NCBI GenBank assembly: GCA_902613545.1
Contig: CACMHW010000003.1
Location: 1-64,000, forward strand
Origin: an uncultured Pelagibacteraceae bacterium
GTDB taxonomy: Bacteria > Pseudomonadota > Alphaproteobacteria > Pelagibacterales > Pelagibacteraceae
Reading direction: 5' to 3'
DNA length: 64,000 bases
The notes under the pieces are model-generated. The model did not search any database. It was not told the DNA's origin and worked only from the letters and a program-made list of their open reading frames with translations. Shown here in pieces: positions 41,087-50,486 of this stretch (positions within the stretch are counted from its first letter, which is position 1; each line of letters begins with the position of its first letter). The position numbers were made by a program, and so were the translations under genes.

Positions 41087-41839
41087 ATGTCTGAAAATCA
41101 TAAAAAAATTTGGATCACTGGAGCAAGTAGTGGAATTGGTAAGGCAGTTGCGGAAAAATTTGCAAAAGAAGGTTGGAAAGTTGCAGTTTCAGCTAGAAGA
41201 AAAGAATTGTTGGATGAGTTAGCTAAAAATGAAAATATTTCCTCTTTTCCTTTAGACGTTACTGATAGTTCTCAAATCAATAATACGTTTAAAAATGTTT
41301 TAAATGAATTCGGCGAATTAGACATATGTTTGTTTTCAAGCGGAACATACGAGCCCAAAGACGAACAAAATATAGACCCAGATAAAATAAAAAATGTGAT
41401 TAATGTTAATTTTTTAGGCGTTATTGATTGTGTAAAAGTTGTTGAAGATTATTTTAAAAATAAGAAATCTGGACACGTTTCGATAGTTTCTTCGATTGCA
41501 GGTTACAGAGGTCTGCCAAATTCTAGTGGTTATGGTCCTTCAAAAGCTGCCCTTACTAATTTTAGTGAAAGTATTTACTTTGATTTTAAAAAATTTGGAG
41601 TTAGGGTCTCAATTGTATCACCAGGTTTCATCAAAACTCCTTTGACCGATAAAAATGAGTTTCCTATGCCATTTTTAAAAACTCCTGAATATGCTGCAGA
41701 TAAAATTTATAATGGCTTGGTAAAAGGAAATGCTTTTGAAATTCATTTCCCAAAAGGATTAACTTTAACCTTAAAATTTTTAAGAATATTACCTTATAGA
41801 CTTTATTTATTTTTAGTAGACAAACTTGTGAAACGATAA
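41087..41839 (+). CDS. SDR family oxidoreductase
   Basis: A 250-residue classical SDR. It has IWITGASSGIGKAVAEKFAK (cofactor), LDICLFSSGTY, SIVSSIAGYRGLPNSSGYG and PSKAALTNFSE with Tyr and Lys in YxxxK spacing, and VSPGFIKTPLTDKNEFPMPF. The C-terminal hydrophobic end (LRILPYRLYLFLVDKLV) suggests membrane association, as in lipid-active SDRs. Such SDRs often belong to the DUF1365/CFA/amine-oxidase cluster seen just downstream. It abuts sodB with no gap, convergently. Confidence 0.88.
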   Translation: MSENHKKIWITGASSGIGKAVAEKFAKEGWKVAVSARRKELLDELAKNENISSFPLDVTDSSQINNTFKNVLNEFGELDICLFSSGTYEPKDEQNIDPDKIKNVINVNFLGVIDCVKVVEDYFKNKKSGHVSIVSSIAGYRGLPNSSGYGPSKAALTNFSESIYFDFKKFGVRVSIVSPGFIKTPLTDKNEFPMPFLKTPEYAADKIYNGLVKGNAFEIHFPKGLTLTLKFLRILPYRLYLFLVDKLVKR

Positions 41840-42424
41840 TTAAAGAAGAGAGTCAACGTATTCCCAATTAATAAGTTTATCAAAAAAATTTTCTAAATAA
41901 GCTGGTCTTTTATTTCTGTAATCTAAATAATAAGAGTGTTCCCAAACATCACACCCTAATATAGGTTTCATATTATAAATTATTGGGTTTTCAGCATTTG
42001 GTGATTTAGTTACTACAAGCTTATCTTCTTTTAAAGATAACCAACACCATCCAGATCCAAACTGAGTAACTCCAGCATTAATAAATTCCTCCCTAAATTT
42101 CTCAAAACTGCCAAAGTCATTTTTAATCTTATTTTCAAGTTTGGGTGGAACATTTCCTCCGCCATTAGGTTTCATGCACTTCCAAAAAAGATTGTGATTC
42201 CAATGTTGGCTTGCATTATTGAAAATTCCTGCTTTTTTTTCGTTTGATGATTTTTTAATTATATCTTCCAAAGACAATTTTTCATATTCAGAGCCTTTTA
42301 TAAAGTTATTTAGATTTGTAATATATGTTTGATGATGTTTACCATGATGTAAATCCAAAGTTTGTTCTGACATTATTGGAGAAAGAGCTGAATTATTGTA
42401 ATCTAGTTTTGGAAGCTCAAACAT
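41840..42424 (-). CDS. sodB: Superoxide dismutase, Fe/Mn type
   Basis: A 194-residue SOD of the Fe type by length and pattern. Metal ligands are in LDLHHGKHHQTYITNLN (about residue 26), FNNASQHWNHNLFWKCMKP (about 73), then GCDVWEHSYYLDYRNKRP (Asp and His about 156-160). The enzyme dismutates superoxide in the cytoplasm. Its ATG lies one base after the DUF3833 stop on the same strand, so it appears to be the last gene of the long minus-strand series starting at gcvT. Confidence 0.95.
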   Translation of the reverse strand: MFELPKLDYNNSALSPIMSEQTLDLHHGKHHQTYITNLNNFIKGSEYEKLSLEDIIKKSSNEKKAGIFNNASQHWNHNLFWKCMKPNGGGNVPPKLENKIKNDFGSFEKFREEFINAGVTQFGSGWCWLSLKEDKLVVTKSPNAENPIIYNMKPILGCDVWEHSYYLDYRNKRPAYLENFFDKLINWEYVDSLL

Positions 42425-42425
42425 A

Positions 42426-42950
42426 TCAATCTTTTACAAACATTACTGTTAATTCTGCAACTTTAATTCCAAATTTAGTCATTGTTGCTCTGTTAATAGC
42501 TACTCGTTCGTCCTGCATGAAAATCCAATCATCAAAAGTAATTTTAATATTTTTACCTTTGACTGGCACCAGCAATACGTATTCAAATTTAAAAGCTGGA
42601 CCATATGAATATCCTTTAGCTGTACCAACTACATCAGAGGCTGTTCCTTCATAGTTATGTTCATCAATTTTTTTAATAGTCCATTGACGAGTTTGTCTTT
42701 CCCCATCATTCCAATCAAAAACTTCGTCTAAAATTAATTGAGATCCATCCCATTTTCCGTTTAAATCAGCTTTAAATTGTCTCGTAACTTTTCCAGATCT
42801 ATTTTGTAATACTCCCCAAGCTTTGACATTGCCCGATAAATAATTTTCAATAACTAGTCTTGGTTTTTGATCTTTAAAATCTGTTGGTTTCATTTTATTT
42901 GCACATCCTGTTGTTAAAATAAGTAAAAATAATACTATAAATTTTTTCAT
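42426..42950 (-). CDS. DUF3833 lipoprotein
   Basis: A 174-residue protein with a lipoprotein signal peptide (FIVLFLLILTTGCANK, lipobox cysteine 16). It then shows FDWNDGERQTRQWTIKKID, YEGTASDVVGTAKGYSYGPA and ITFDDWIFMQDERVAINRATM, which identify DUF3833, a beta-barrel-like family. DUF3833 genes usually sit with CFA-like methyltransferase, DUF1365 and amine oxidase genes in proteobacteria, as here. The function is unknown. It overlaps the methyltransferase by 4 nt. Confidence 0.9.
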   Translation of the reverse strand: MKKFIVLFLLILTTGCANKMKPTDFKDQKPRLVIENYLSGNVKAWGVLQNRSGKVTRQFKADLNGKWDGSQLILDEVFDWNDGERQTRQWTIKKIDEHNYEGTASDVVGTAKGYSYGPAFKFEYVLLVPVKGKNIKITFDDWIFMQDERVAINRATMTKFGIKVAELTVMFVKD

Positions 42951-44137
42951 GAAGAATATCTATTAGACATAGAGAACTGAATCAAGTTAATGTTTCTAGA
43001 CTTAAAACCTCCTTCACAATAAGATAGATAAAATTCCCACATTCGCTTGAAATATTCATCAAAACCAAGTGGACTAATTTTTTCCCAAGTACCTAAAAAA
43101 TTTTTTCTCCAAGTTGCTAAAGTTTTGGCATAATCATCGGAGTAAGTATTTATTTTTTCTAATTTTAGACCTTTTTTTTTAATTAGACTTTTCATAAATT
43201 GAATTGAGGGTAAGAACCCGCCTGGAAATATATATTTTTGAATAAAATCCTCATTTGCTCTATATCTCTCAAATAAGTCATCTTTTATCACAATGCCTTG
43301 AATTGCAGCAGTGCCATTGTAATTAAGAACATTTTTAATTGTACCAAAATATTGGTCCATATATTTTTCACCGACAGCCTCTATCATTTCTATTGAAGCT
43401 ACATGATCATATTTTTCCTTGAGATCTCTGTAATCTAAAAACTTAACATTAACCTTATTGTTTAGCCCTGAGTTGAAAATCTTCTTTTTAGTAAATTCAT
43501 ATTGATTTTTAGAAATCGTGATACAGTCTACACTTACATCATAATTTTTAGCTATGAATTCAGCGAAACCACCCCAACCACACCCTATCTCTAAAACCTT
43601 GTTACCATCTTTTATATTCAGTAAATTTATAAGCTCTTGAAATTTGTTCCTTTGAGCGATTTCTAAATCATCTTTCTGGTTTTTATAAACTGCGCTTGAA
43701 TAAGTGAGAGATTTATCAAGCCACAATGAAAAAAATTCATTCCCTAAATCATAATGTTTTGAAATATATTTTTTACTCTTTGATTTTGTATTAGATACAA
43801 ACATTTTTTTCAAAAAATTTTTGATTTTTTGTAATTTTAAACTTCCCGAAAAAGAATAGATTGTATTAATATTTCTCGCTGTAAGTTCAATTAAATTTGT
43901 TAAATTTGATGAATAAAAATCTTTTTTCATATGAGCTTCTCCCAAAGCTGAGCTTCCACCCATAACGACGTTTAGGTAAAAATTGGGATTATTAATTTTG
44001 ATATCTGAAGATAATTTACTCTCTAAGTCACCAAAGTGAAAAACTTTTCCATCGTAATTAATAAGTTTTAGATTTCCCTGCGAAATGTTCTTTAATTTAT
44101 TCAAGACAAATTTTTCTGAAATTTTAAATAAACTCAT
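42947..44137 (-). CDS. Cyclopropane-fatty-acid synthase family methyltransferase
   Basis: A 396-residue SAM enzyme. Residues 1-100 form the N-terminal lipid-binding part, then SKSKKYISKHYDLGNEFFSLWLDKSLTYSS, the SAM site NKVLEIGCGWGGFAEFIA (about residue 175), SIEMIEAVGEKYM and the C-terminal FIQKYIFPGGFLPS. This is the CfaA-like branch found with DUF1365 and amine oxidases. In Rhodobacter a member, in the singlet-oxygen regulon, methylates unsaturated fatty acids on the way to furan fatty acids. It could instead make cyclopropane acids. It overlaps DUF1365 by 1 nt and DUF3833 by 4 nt. Confidence 0.92.
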   Translation of the reverse strand: MSLFKISEKFVLNKLKNISQGNLKLINYDGKVFHFGDLESKLSSDIKINNPNFYLNVVMGGSSALGEAHMKKDFYSSNLTNLIELTARNINTIYSFSGSLKLQKIKNFLKKMFVSNTKSKSKKYISKHYDLGNEFFSLWLDKSLTYSSAVYKNQKDDLEIAQRNKFQELINLLNIKDGNKVLEIGCGWGGFAEFIAKNYDVSVDCITISKNQYEFTKKKIFNSGLNNKVNVKFLDYRDLKEKYDHVASIEMIEAVGEKYMDQYFGTIKNVLNYNGTAAIQGIVIKDDLFERYRANEDFIQKYIFPGGFLPSIQFMKSLIKKKGLKLEKINTYSDDYAKTLATWRKNFLGTWEKISPLGFDEYFKRMWEFYLSYCEGGFKSRNINLIQFSMSNRYSS

Positions 44138-44898
44138 TAATATTCTTCGTAACTTAAATTGTTCTTTAATTTAGTATTTCTTTTTCTGTATATTGCCCCT
44201 TTTTTCCATAAAAGTAATGCTTCAAAATGTATCGAACTTATAATTTTAATTGTCATTAATGGATACTTAAAAAAGTTAAACATAAGTTGTTTGGAGCTAA
44301 ATTCTTTTTTCACTCCTGTTTGGGTGGCTGTTAAAACTGTTCCTATCGAGTCTGTTTGTTTAATAAAGACTGAGAGTTTATCGTTGGGATTGAGTAATTT
44401 AAAATTATAGTAAGTTTCCATATCCATAAATGGTGATACGTAAAACTTTTTTTTGCATTTTTGAGCTATTTCCTCACTATCTTTAATTCTAAAAATGTAT
44501 GTATGCTGCTCATTAAAAGTATTTTTTACCTCATAAAAAATCGCCTTTAATTTATCATACTCGTAGCAGTAAAAAATACTTAAAGGGTTGAACACATAAC
44601 CAAAAATTCTTGGGTAACAAAGTATTTTAACTTTATTAATTTCACCTTCTATATTGAACTTGCTAATGTTTTTAAGAACCCATTCTTTTAAACCACTTCC
44701 GTCACGTTCTCCATGATCTTTGTCATAAAAGCTGAAAATGTTAAACTTATTATGAGAGAAAATATTTATTGATCTTTCTAATTGATTGATTTCATCTAAA
44801 TCAATTAATAATGAAAAAGTTTTATATTTTAAAAAATGTCTTACAGGTTTAAATCTTGTATGAGTTACTTCACCATTATAAATGCAAGAGTTCATCAA
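44137..44898 (-). CDS. DUF1365 family protein
   Basis: A 253-residue protein with the family's start SCIYNGEVTHTRFKPVRHFL, then FSFYDKDHGERDGSGLKEWV, ILCYPRIFGYVFNPLSIFYC, EVKNTFNEQHTYIF and FYVSPFMDMETYYNF. DUF1365 (COG3496) is of unknown biochemical role but consistently paired with CFA-like methyltransferases and FAD amine oxidases in photo-oxidative stress loci. It overlaps the amine oxidase by 4 nt and the methyltransferase by 1 nt. Confidence 0.93.
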   Translation of the reverse strand: MMNSCIYNGEVTHTRFKPVRHFLKYKTFSLLIDLDEINQLERSINIFSHNKFNIFSFYDKDHGERDGSGLKEWVLKNISKFNIEGEINKVKILCYPRIFGYVFNPLSIFYCYEYDKLKAIFYEVKNTFNEQHTYIFRIKDSEEIAQKCKKKFYVSPFMDMETYYNFKLLNPNDKLSVFIKQTDSIGTVLTATQTGVKKEFSSKQLMFNFFKYPLMTIKIISSIHFEALLLWKKGAIYRKRNTKLKNNLSYEEY

Positions 44899-46121
44899 AT
44901 TTTAAAGTTATTTATCAAATCTATAGACGATTTTAATCCATCTTCATGAAATCCGTAACCAAAATAACTTCCACAAAACCAAGTCCTTTTTTTTCCTTGT
45001 ATTAATCTTAGATCTTTTTGAATTGCGGTATTCTTTGAATTCAAATACGGATGGGTAAAATTAACTTTTTTTATAACAGAATTTTCGTTAATTTTACAAA
45101 TAGGGTTTAAAGTTAAAAAATAGTCTTTAGATGTATCTAAGTTTTGTAGTTTATTTAGCCAATAGGTAATGCATGTCTTTTCGCCGTCTGAAACAGAATT
45201 CCAACTAGACCAGGCCCTTTTTTTGCGAGGCATTAATCTCTTATCAGTATGTAAATAAGCCTCATTTTTTACGTAATTAAATTTTTCCAATATATTTTTT
45301 TCTTTTTCCGTTGGTTTTTCTATCATTCTTAAACTTTGGTCTGCATGGGAAGCTAGTATTACTTGATCATAGTCAACATATTCATTGCCAATAATTACCC
45401 TGATATTGTCATCGCTTCTAATTAACTTATCCACTTTATAATTTTTAAAAATTTCTCCACTAATTTTATCTGTTACTTTTTTTACATAAGCTCTACTTCT
45501 ATTTGTAACTGTGTACCATTGCGGTCTATTTTTAAATTTAAATAAACCGTGATTAGTAAAAAAATTTAAAAAAAATTTTAATGGCATTTCCTTTGCTTTA
45601 TTAAATGGCATTGACCAGATAGCAGCAACCATAGGAATTAAGTGATACTCGATGAAGTATTTTGATAACTTTTTTTTATAAAGAAAATTTCCTAGAGTTT
45701 CCTCTTTAATTTCACTTTCAAGTAATTTTGGAGCAGTTTTATAAAATAAAATTATCTCTCTAATCATATATAAAAATTTAAAATTAAAAAAATTTAATTT
45801 ATTAGCAAAAATACCTCCTAAACCACTTCCGCTATATTCAACATTACTATTCTTAATTGATACGGAAAATGACATGTCGCTTTTTTCATAAGGAACTTTT
45901 AATTCATTAAAAAAATTTACTAAATTTGGATAAGTAACTTCATTGAAAACAATAAAGCCTAGATCTACTGGAATAATCTTATCATCTTCTTTAATCTCAT
46001 AGGTGAAAGAATGGCCTCCAAAGTGATCATCTTTTTCGTATAGATCAACTTTATATTTTTTTGAGAGAAAATATGCGGAAGATAATCCTGAGATACCTGA
46101 GCCGATAACAGCAATTTTCAT
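44895..46121 (-). CDS. FAD-dependent amine oxidase-like protein (COG2907 type)
   Basis: A 408-residue flavoprotein. The N-terminal dinucleotide site is IAVIGSGISGLSSAYFLSKK, then DLYEKDDHFGGHSFTYE and LGFIVFNEVTYPNLVNFF. A middle VILASHADQSLRMIEKPTE and the C-terminal WFCGSYFGYGFHEDGLKSS complete the COG2907 pattern. In known clusters it stands beside DUF1365 and CFA enzymes, and may act on fatty acyl chains; substrate unproven. It starts 9 nt after the gcvP stop with no visible terminator between, and so may be read from the glycine-riboswitch transcript. Confidence 0.9.
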   Translation of the reverse strand: MKIAVIGSGISGLSSAYFLSKKYKVDLYEKDDHFGGHSFTYEIKEDDKIIPVDLGFIVFNEVTYPNLVNFFNELKVPYEKSDMSFSVSIKNSNVEYSGSGLGGIFANKLNFFNFKFLYMIREIILFYKTAPKLLESEIKEETLGNFLYKKKLSKYFIEYHLIPMVAAIWSMPFNKAKEMPLKFFLNFFTNHGLFKFKNRPQWYTVTNRSRAYVKKVTDKISGEIFKNYKVDKLIRSDDNIRVIIGNEYVDYDQVILASHADQSLRMIEKPTEKEKNILEKFNYVKNEAYLHTDKRLMPRKKRAWSSWNSVSDGEKTCITYWLNKLQNLDTSKDYFLTLNPICKINENSVIKKVNFTHPYLNSKNTAIQKDLRLIQGKKRTWFCGSYFGYGFHEDGLKSSIDLINNFKI

Positions 46122-46130
46122 TAAAAAAGG

Positions 46131-48998
46131 TTAAGCAGCTTCATCTTTATATTCATCCATTGAAGGACATGAACATACTAAATTTCTATCTCCGAAAACG
46201 TTATCTACTCTAGCAACTGGTGCCCAATATTTATTATTTTTTACATACTCAGTTGGAAAAGCTGCTTCCTCTCTTGAGTAAGCATGCTTCCACTCACTGG
46301 AAGCTAATTCGACATAAGTATGAGGTGCATTTTTCAGCGGGTTATCTATTTTGTCAAACTTTGATAACTCCACTAAATTAATTTCTTTTTTAATTTTTAT
46401 AAGTGCATTACAAAATTTATCAATTTCCTCCAAATTTTCACTTTCAGTTGGCTCAATCATGATTGTACCAGCAACAGGCCATGACATTGTTGGAGCATGG
46501 TAGCCAAAGTCAATTAGCCTTTTTGCTAAATCTTCCTCAGAGATTCCTGAACTTGCTTTTATTGGCCGGATATCAATTATACATTCATGTGCAACATTTC
46601 CATTTTTACCAGTATAAAGAACTTTATAATCTTTAGATAATTTTTTTGAAATGTAATTTGCATTTAAAATTGAAGCTTGTGAAGCTTTTTTCAATCCTTC
46701 AGCACCCATCATCTTTATATACATCCAAGATATTGGAAGTATACTTGAGCTACCCCAAGGAGCAGCTGATACAGCTCCCATTCCATTCTTAGGGCCAACT
46801 TCTTTAATAATTTCGTGTGTTGGTAAAAAATCTGCTAAGTGCTTAGCACAAGCAATTGGACCCATCCCTGGTCCGCCTCCTCCGTGAGGTATACAAAATG
46901 TTTTATGCAAATTAATATGACAAACATCCGGTCCAAATTTCCCTGGTTTTGCAACACCTACAAGCGCATTTAGATTCGCTCCATCCATATAAACTTGTCC
47001 ACCGTGCTTATGAATAACTTCACAAATATCCATGATTTTTTCCTCGAATACTCCATGAGTAGAAGGATAAGTTACCATTAAAGCAGCTAAATCTTTTGAG
47101 TGTTTTTCAGCTTTGTTTTTAAGATCGTTTATATCCACGTTTCCATCGTCGTCACAATTGACTACAACCACTTTCATACCACACATTTGGGCGCTTGCTG
47201 GATTAGTTCCATGAGCTGAGTCCGGAATTAGACAGACGTTACGATTTTCTTGTTTATTATTTTTATGGAATTTTCTTATAGTCATCAGACCTGCATACTC
47301 TCCTTGAGCTCCAGAGTTAGGCTGTAAAGAAACTGCGTCATATCCAGTAATTTCTTTCAGATCGTTTATTAGATCATTAAAAAGAATCTTATAACCCTCC
47401 ATTTGATTTGTAGGAACAAATGGATGTGGAAGTGAAAACTCTTTCCAAGTAATAGGAATTAATTCTGCTGTTGCATTGAGTTTCATTGTACAAGATCCTA
47501 AAGCAATCATTGATCTATTAAGTGCAATATCACAATCTTCTAGTTTTTTTAGATATCTTAGCATCTCAGTTTCAGAATGGTATTTGTTAAAAACTGGATG
47601 AGTTAAGTATTTTGAAGTTCTTAAAAGATTTTTTGGAAGATTATCTAGTTCAACCTTAACGTCTTGTTTTATAATTTTAGAAACTCCAAATAACTTTAAT
47701 AGAAAATTAACGTCATCAAGCTTTTTTGCTTCATCAAAAGCAACTGATAAATGATCTTTATCAACTTTTCTGAGGTTTATATTCTCTTTTAATGCAGCTT
47801 CATAAATAGGATTTGTTTTTTCGTTAGTCTTAATTGTAACGGTATCAAAGAAATGATCTGAAAAAATCTTGTAACCACCTGTTTTAATGTTATCAGCAAA
47901 AATTTTAGCTAATTTAGAAGTTCTATTCGCTATTTTAAGTATTCCTTCAGGTCCATGATAAATTGCAAAGGCAGCAGAAATGATAGCTAGTAATGCTTGA
48001 GCAGTGCAAATATTGCTTGTTGCTTTATCTCTTCTAATGTGTTGCTCCCTAGTTTGTAAAGAAAGCCTGTAAGCTTTTTTTCCATGTCTATCTTTTGAAA
48101 CGCCTATTATTCTTCCTGGCATTGATCTTTTAAATTCCTCTTTTGTAGCAAAAAATGCTGCATGAGGCCCACCGTACCCCATAGGGATACCAAATCTTTG
48201 AGCACTACCTACAGCAATATCAGCCCCAAGTTCTGCAGGAGTTTTTAATCTAGCTAAAGCCAATAAGTCGCAAACTAAAATAGCTTTTCCATTTTTTTTA
48301 TGTATTTGACTAATACTTTCACTAGGATCGTTTATCTCACCTAAAGTTCCAGGATATGATAAAACTCCACAAATAATATCTTCATTAATTTTTGTAAGTT
48401 CTTTTTTTTCGTCACCAATGATCAATTCTAAACCAAAAGGATTTGTTCTTGTCTTTATGAGATCTATTGTCTGAGGGTTACAATTACTTGAAATAAATAT
48501 TTTTTTTGAATTAGTCTTATCTAATCTCTGGCTCAAACCTACTGCTTCTGCTGTTGCCGTCGCTTCATCTAACAAAGAAGCATTAGCTATATCCATACCT
48601 GTTAAGTCAATTATTGATTGTTGAAAATTTAAAAGCATTTCAAGACGACCTTGCGCCACTTCTGGTTGGTAAGGTGTATAAGATGTATACCATCCTGGAT
48701 TTTCTAAAATATTTCTAAGAATTACATTAGGTGTAATAGAATTATAGTATCCCATTCCAATAAAATTTTTAAAGATTTTATTTTTTTTAGATATAGATTT
48801 TAATTTTTTTAAAGCATCGTTTTCTGACATCGGCTGATCGATCTTAAGATCATCTTTTAATAAGATTTTTTCTGGCACAGTATTGCTCATTAGATCTTCT
48901 AATGATTTGTACCCAACGTATTGCAACATTTTGGACTGATCCTCTTCAGAAGGACCAATATGTCTTTTAATAAATTCCTTTGAATTATCGTCTATCAT
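46131..48998 (-). CDS. gcvP: Glycine dehydrogenase (decarboxylating), P protein
   Basis: A 955-residue, full-length single-chain P protein with both halves. The N-terminal half shows IGPSEEDQSKMLQYVGY, GMGYYNSITPNVILRNILENPGWYTSYTPYQPE and QRFGIPMGYGGPHAAFFA. The catalytic C-terminal half has GSCTMKLNATAELIPITW, LQPNSGAQGEYAGLMTI, DSAHGTNPASA and the PLP lysine in HINLHKTFCIPHGGGGPGMG (about residue 700). It decarboxylates glycine and passes the aminomethyl group to the lipoyl arm of GcvH. It abuts gcvH with no gap. Confidence 0.97.
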   Translation of the reverse strand: MIDDNSKEFIKRHIGPSEEDQSKMLQYVGYKSLEDLMSNTVPEKILLKDDLKIDQPMSENDALKKLKSISKKNKIFKNFIGMGYYNSITPNVILRNILENPGWYTSYTPYQPEVAQGRLEMLLNFQQSIIDLTGMDIANASLLDEATATAEAVGLSQRLDKTNSKKIFISSNCNPQTIDLIKTRTNPFGLELIIGDEKKELTKINEDIICGVLSYPGTLGEINDPSESISQIHKKNGKAILVCDLLALARLKTPAELGADIAVGSAQRFGIPMGYGGPHAAFFATKEEFKRSMPGRIIGVSKDRHGKKAYRLSLQTREQHIRRDKATSNICTAQALLAIISAAFAIYHGPEGILKIANRTSKLAKIFADNIKTGGYKIFSDHFFDTVTIKTNEKTNPIYEAALKENINLRKVDKDHLSVAFDEAKKLDDVNFLLKLFGVSKIIKQDVKVELDNLPKNLLRTSKYLTHPVFNKYHSETEMLRYLKKLEDCDIALNRSMIALGSCTMKLNATAELIPITWKEFSLPHPFVPTNQMEGYKILFNDLINDLKEITGYDAVSLQPNSGAQGEYAGLMTIRKFHKNNKQENRNVCLIPDSAHGTNPASAQMCGMKVVVVNCDDDGNVDINDLKNKAEKHSKDLAALMVTYPSTHGVFEEKIMDICEVIHKHGGQVYMDGANLNALVGVAKPGKFGPDVCHINLHKTFCIPHGGGGPGMGPIACAKHLADFLPTHEIIKEVGPKNGMGAVSAAPWGSSSILPISWMYIKMMGAEGLKKASQASILNANYISKKLSKDYKVLYTGKNGNVAHECIIDIRPIKASSGISEEDLAKRLIDFGYHAPTMSWPVAGTIMIEPTESENLEEIDKFCNALIKIKKEINLVELSKFDKIDNPLKNAPHTYVELASSEWKHAYSREEAAFPTEYVKNNKYWAPVARVDNVFGDRNLVCSCPSMDEYKDEAA

Positions 48999-49379
48999 TT
49001 AACTTGGGTTCTCCTTACAAAATTTATCATATTCGTCTTTTGACATCAGGGAGTCATACTCACCTTTATCTTTTATCTTTAACTTAAAAAACCAGCTCGC
49101 ACCTTCAGGGTCAGTATTGACGCTCCCAGGGTCATCTGCAACGGCTTTATTTCCCTCAGTAATTTCTCCAGAAATAGGAGAATAAACATCACTCGCAGCT
49201 TTAGTAGACTCTACAACAGCTGCTTGACCTTCTTTTTCTACTGCTTTTCCTGCATCAGGAACCTCCACAAAAACAATATCACCGAGCATTTCTGTTGCAT
49301 GCTTAGTTATTCCAACTGTGGCAACGTCACCATCCAATGAGACCCATTCGTGTTTTTTAGAAAATTTTTTTTCGCTCAT
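48999..49379 (-). CDS. gcvH: Glycine cleavage system H protein
   Basis: A 126-residue lipoyl carrier protein. The lipoylated lysine is Lys60 in [14 protein letters not shown]. The start [15 protein letters not shown] and [18 protein letters not shown] are standard. The C-terminal [18 protein letters not shown] is also typical. It shuttles the aminomethyl group between GcvP, GcvT and the lipoamide dehydrogenase. It lies 12 nt after gcvT and directly before gcvP. Confidence 0.97.
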   Translation of the reverse strand: MSEKKFSKKHEWVSLDGDVATVGITKHATEMLGDIVFVEVPDAGKAVEKEGQAAVVESTKAASDVYSPISGEITEGNKAVADDPGSVNTDPEGASWFFKLKIKDKGEYDSLMSKDEYDKFCKENPS

Positions 49380-49391
49380 ATTTGTTTCCCC

Positions 49392-50486
49392 TTATTTAAT
49401 ATAACTTTTTTTATAAAATGGAAGTTCAGAAATTTTACCCCCATATTTTTTCCCTCTTACTTCAAGCTGAATAGATGTACCTATTTCAGAAAATTCAGAT
49501 TTAACATATCCCATTGCAACTGGAGCGTTCACGCTCGGTCCAAAAGTACCACTTGTAACGAATCCTATTTCATTATTATCAGGTGAAAAGATTTTCGTAT
49601 TTTCTCTAGCTATAACTTTTCCATCTGGTTTTATACCAACTCTAATTTTTTCACTTCCGTTTGCTAATAAGTTTTTTATTTTTTCCCATCCATTAAAGCC
49701 GCCAACTTCTTTCCTTTTTTTTGCTATAGCCCATTTTAAATTAGCTTCTACTGGATTAATTTTCTCATTTAAATCATGACCATACAAACAAAGACCTGCC
49801 TCTAATCTTAATGTGTCTCTAGCTCCTAAACCTATCGGTTTAACTTCATTTGAAATTAAGTAATCAATGAGCTTTTCAACTTTTGTATTTGAAATTGAGA
49901 TTTCAAAACCATCTTCACCTGTGTATCCAGATCTTGTTACATAAAGATTTTCACCTTCATACTCAAAATTACTTCCCGTCATAAATTTTAAATTAGCAAC
50001 ACCGGGAATTAATTTTTCTAAAATCTCTACGGATTTGGGACCTTGTAACGCTATTAAAGATAAATCGTTGTTTAAAAGATGTTTATGATTTTTTTTTAAA
50101 AATTGTGAAATTTGTTTAATATCGTTTTCCTTGCAAGCTGCGTTTAAGATTATACAAAAACCTTTTTCTGTTTTTGTAATAATTAAATCATCAATTATTC
50201 CACCTTCGTTATTTAGTAAAAAAGAATATTTTGAATGGTTAACTTTCAAATTTTTTAAATCTGCTGGAATAATTTTTTCTAGAGACTCTATTAATGTTTC
50301 ATCCCCTTCTAAAAAAAATTGTCCCATATGTGACACATCAAAAAATCCAGCGTGTGTTCTTGTAGAAATATGTTCCTTTACAATACCATCTTTATATTGG
50401 ATAGGCATTTCATACCCAGCAAATGGAACAAACTTTGCTCCTAAGTTCTTATGATAATTATATAAAGCTGTTTTTTGTACTTCCAT
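49392..50486 (-). CDS. gcvT: Glycine cleavage system T protein (aminomethyltransferase)
   Basis: A 364-residue protein of normal length. It shows HKNLGAKFVPFAGYEMPIQY, THAGFFDVSHMGQFFLEG, LIALQGPKSVEILEKLIPG, YTGEDGFEISI and LGARDTLRLEAGLCLYGHDL with the folate-binding acidic residues. It moves the methylene group to tetrahydrofolate and releases ammonia. The ATG at 50486 is the last base pair of the riboswitch P1 helix, and the only SD-like element (AAGAG) lies inside that helix, so ligand binding is expected to alter initiation directly. Confidence 0.96.
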   Translation of the reverse strand: MEVQKTALYNYHKNLGAKFVPFAGYEMPIQYKDGIVKEHISTRTHAGFFDVSHMGQFFLEGDETLIESLEKIIPADLKNLKVNHSKYSFLLNNEGGIIDDLIITKTEKGFCIILNAACKENDIKQISQFLKKNHKHLLNNDLSLIALQGPKSVEILEKLIPGVANLKFMTGSNFEYEGENLYVTRSGYTGEDGFEISISNTKVEKLIDYLISNEVKPIGLGARDTLRLEAGLCLYGHDLNEKINPVEANLKWAIAKKRKEVGGFNGWEKIKNLLANGSEKIRVGIKPDGKVIARENTKIFSPDNNEIGFVTSGTFGPSVNAPVAMGYVKSEFSEIGTSIQLEVRGKKYGGKISELPFYKKSYIK

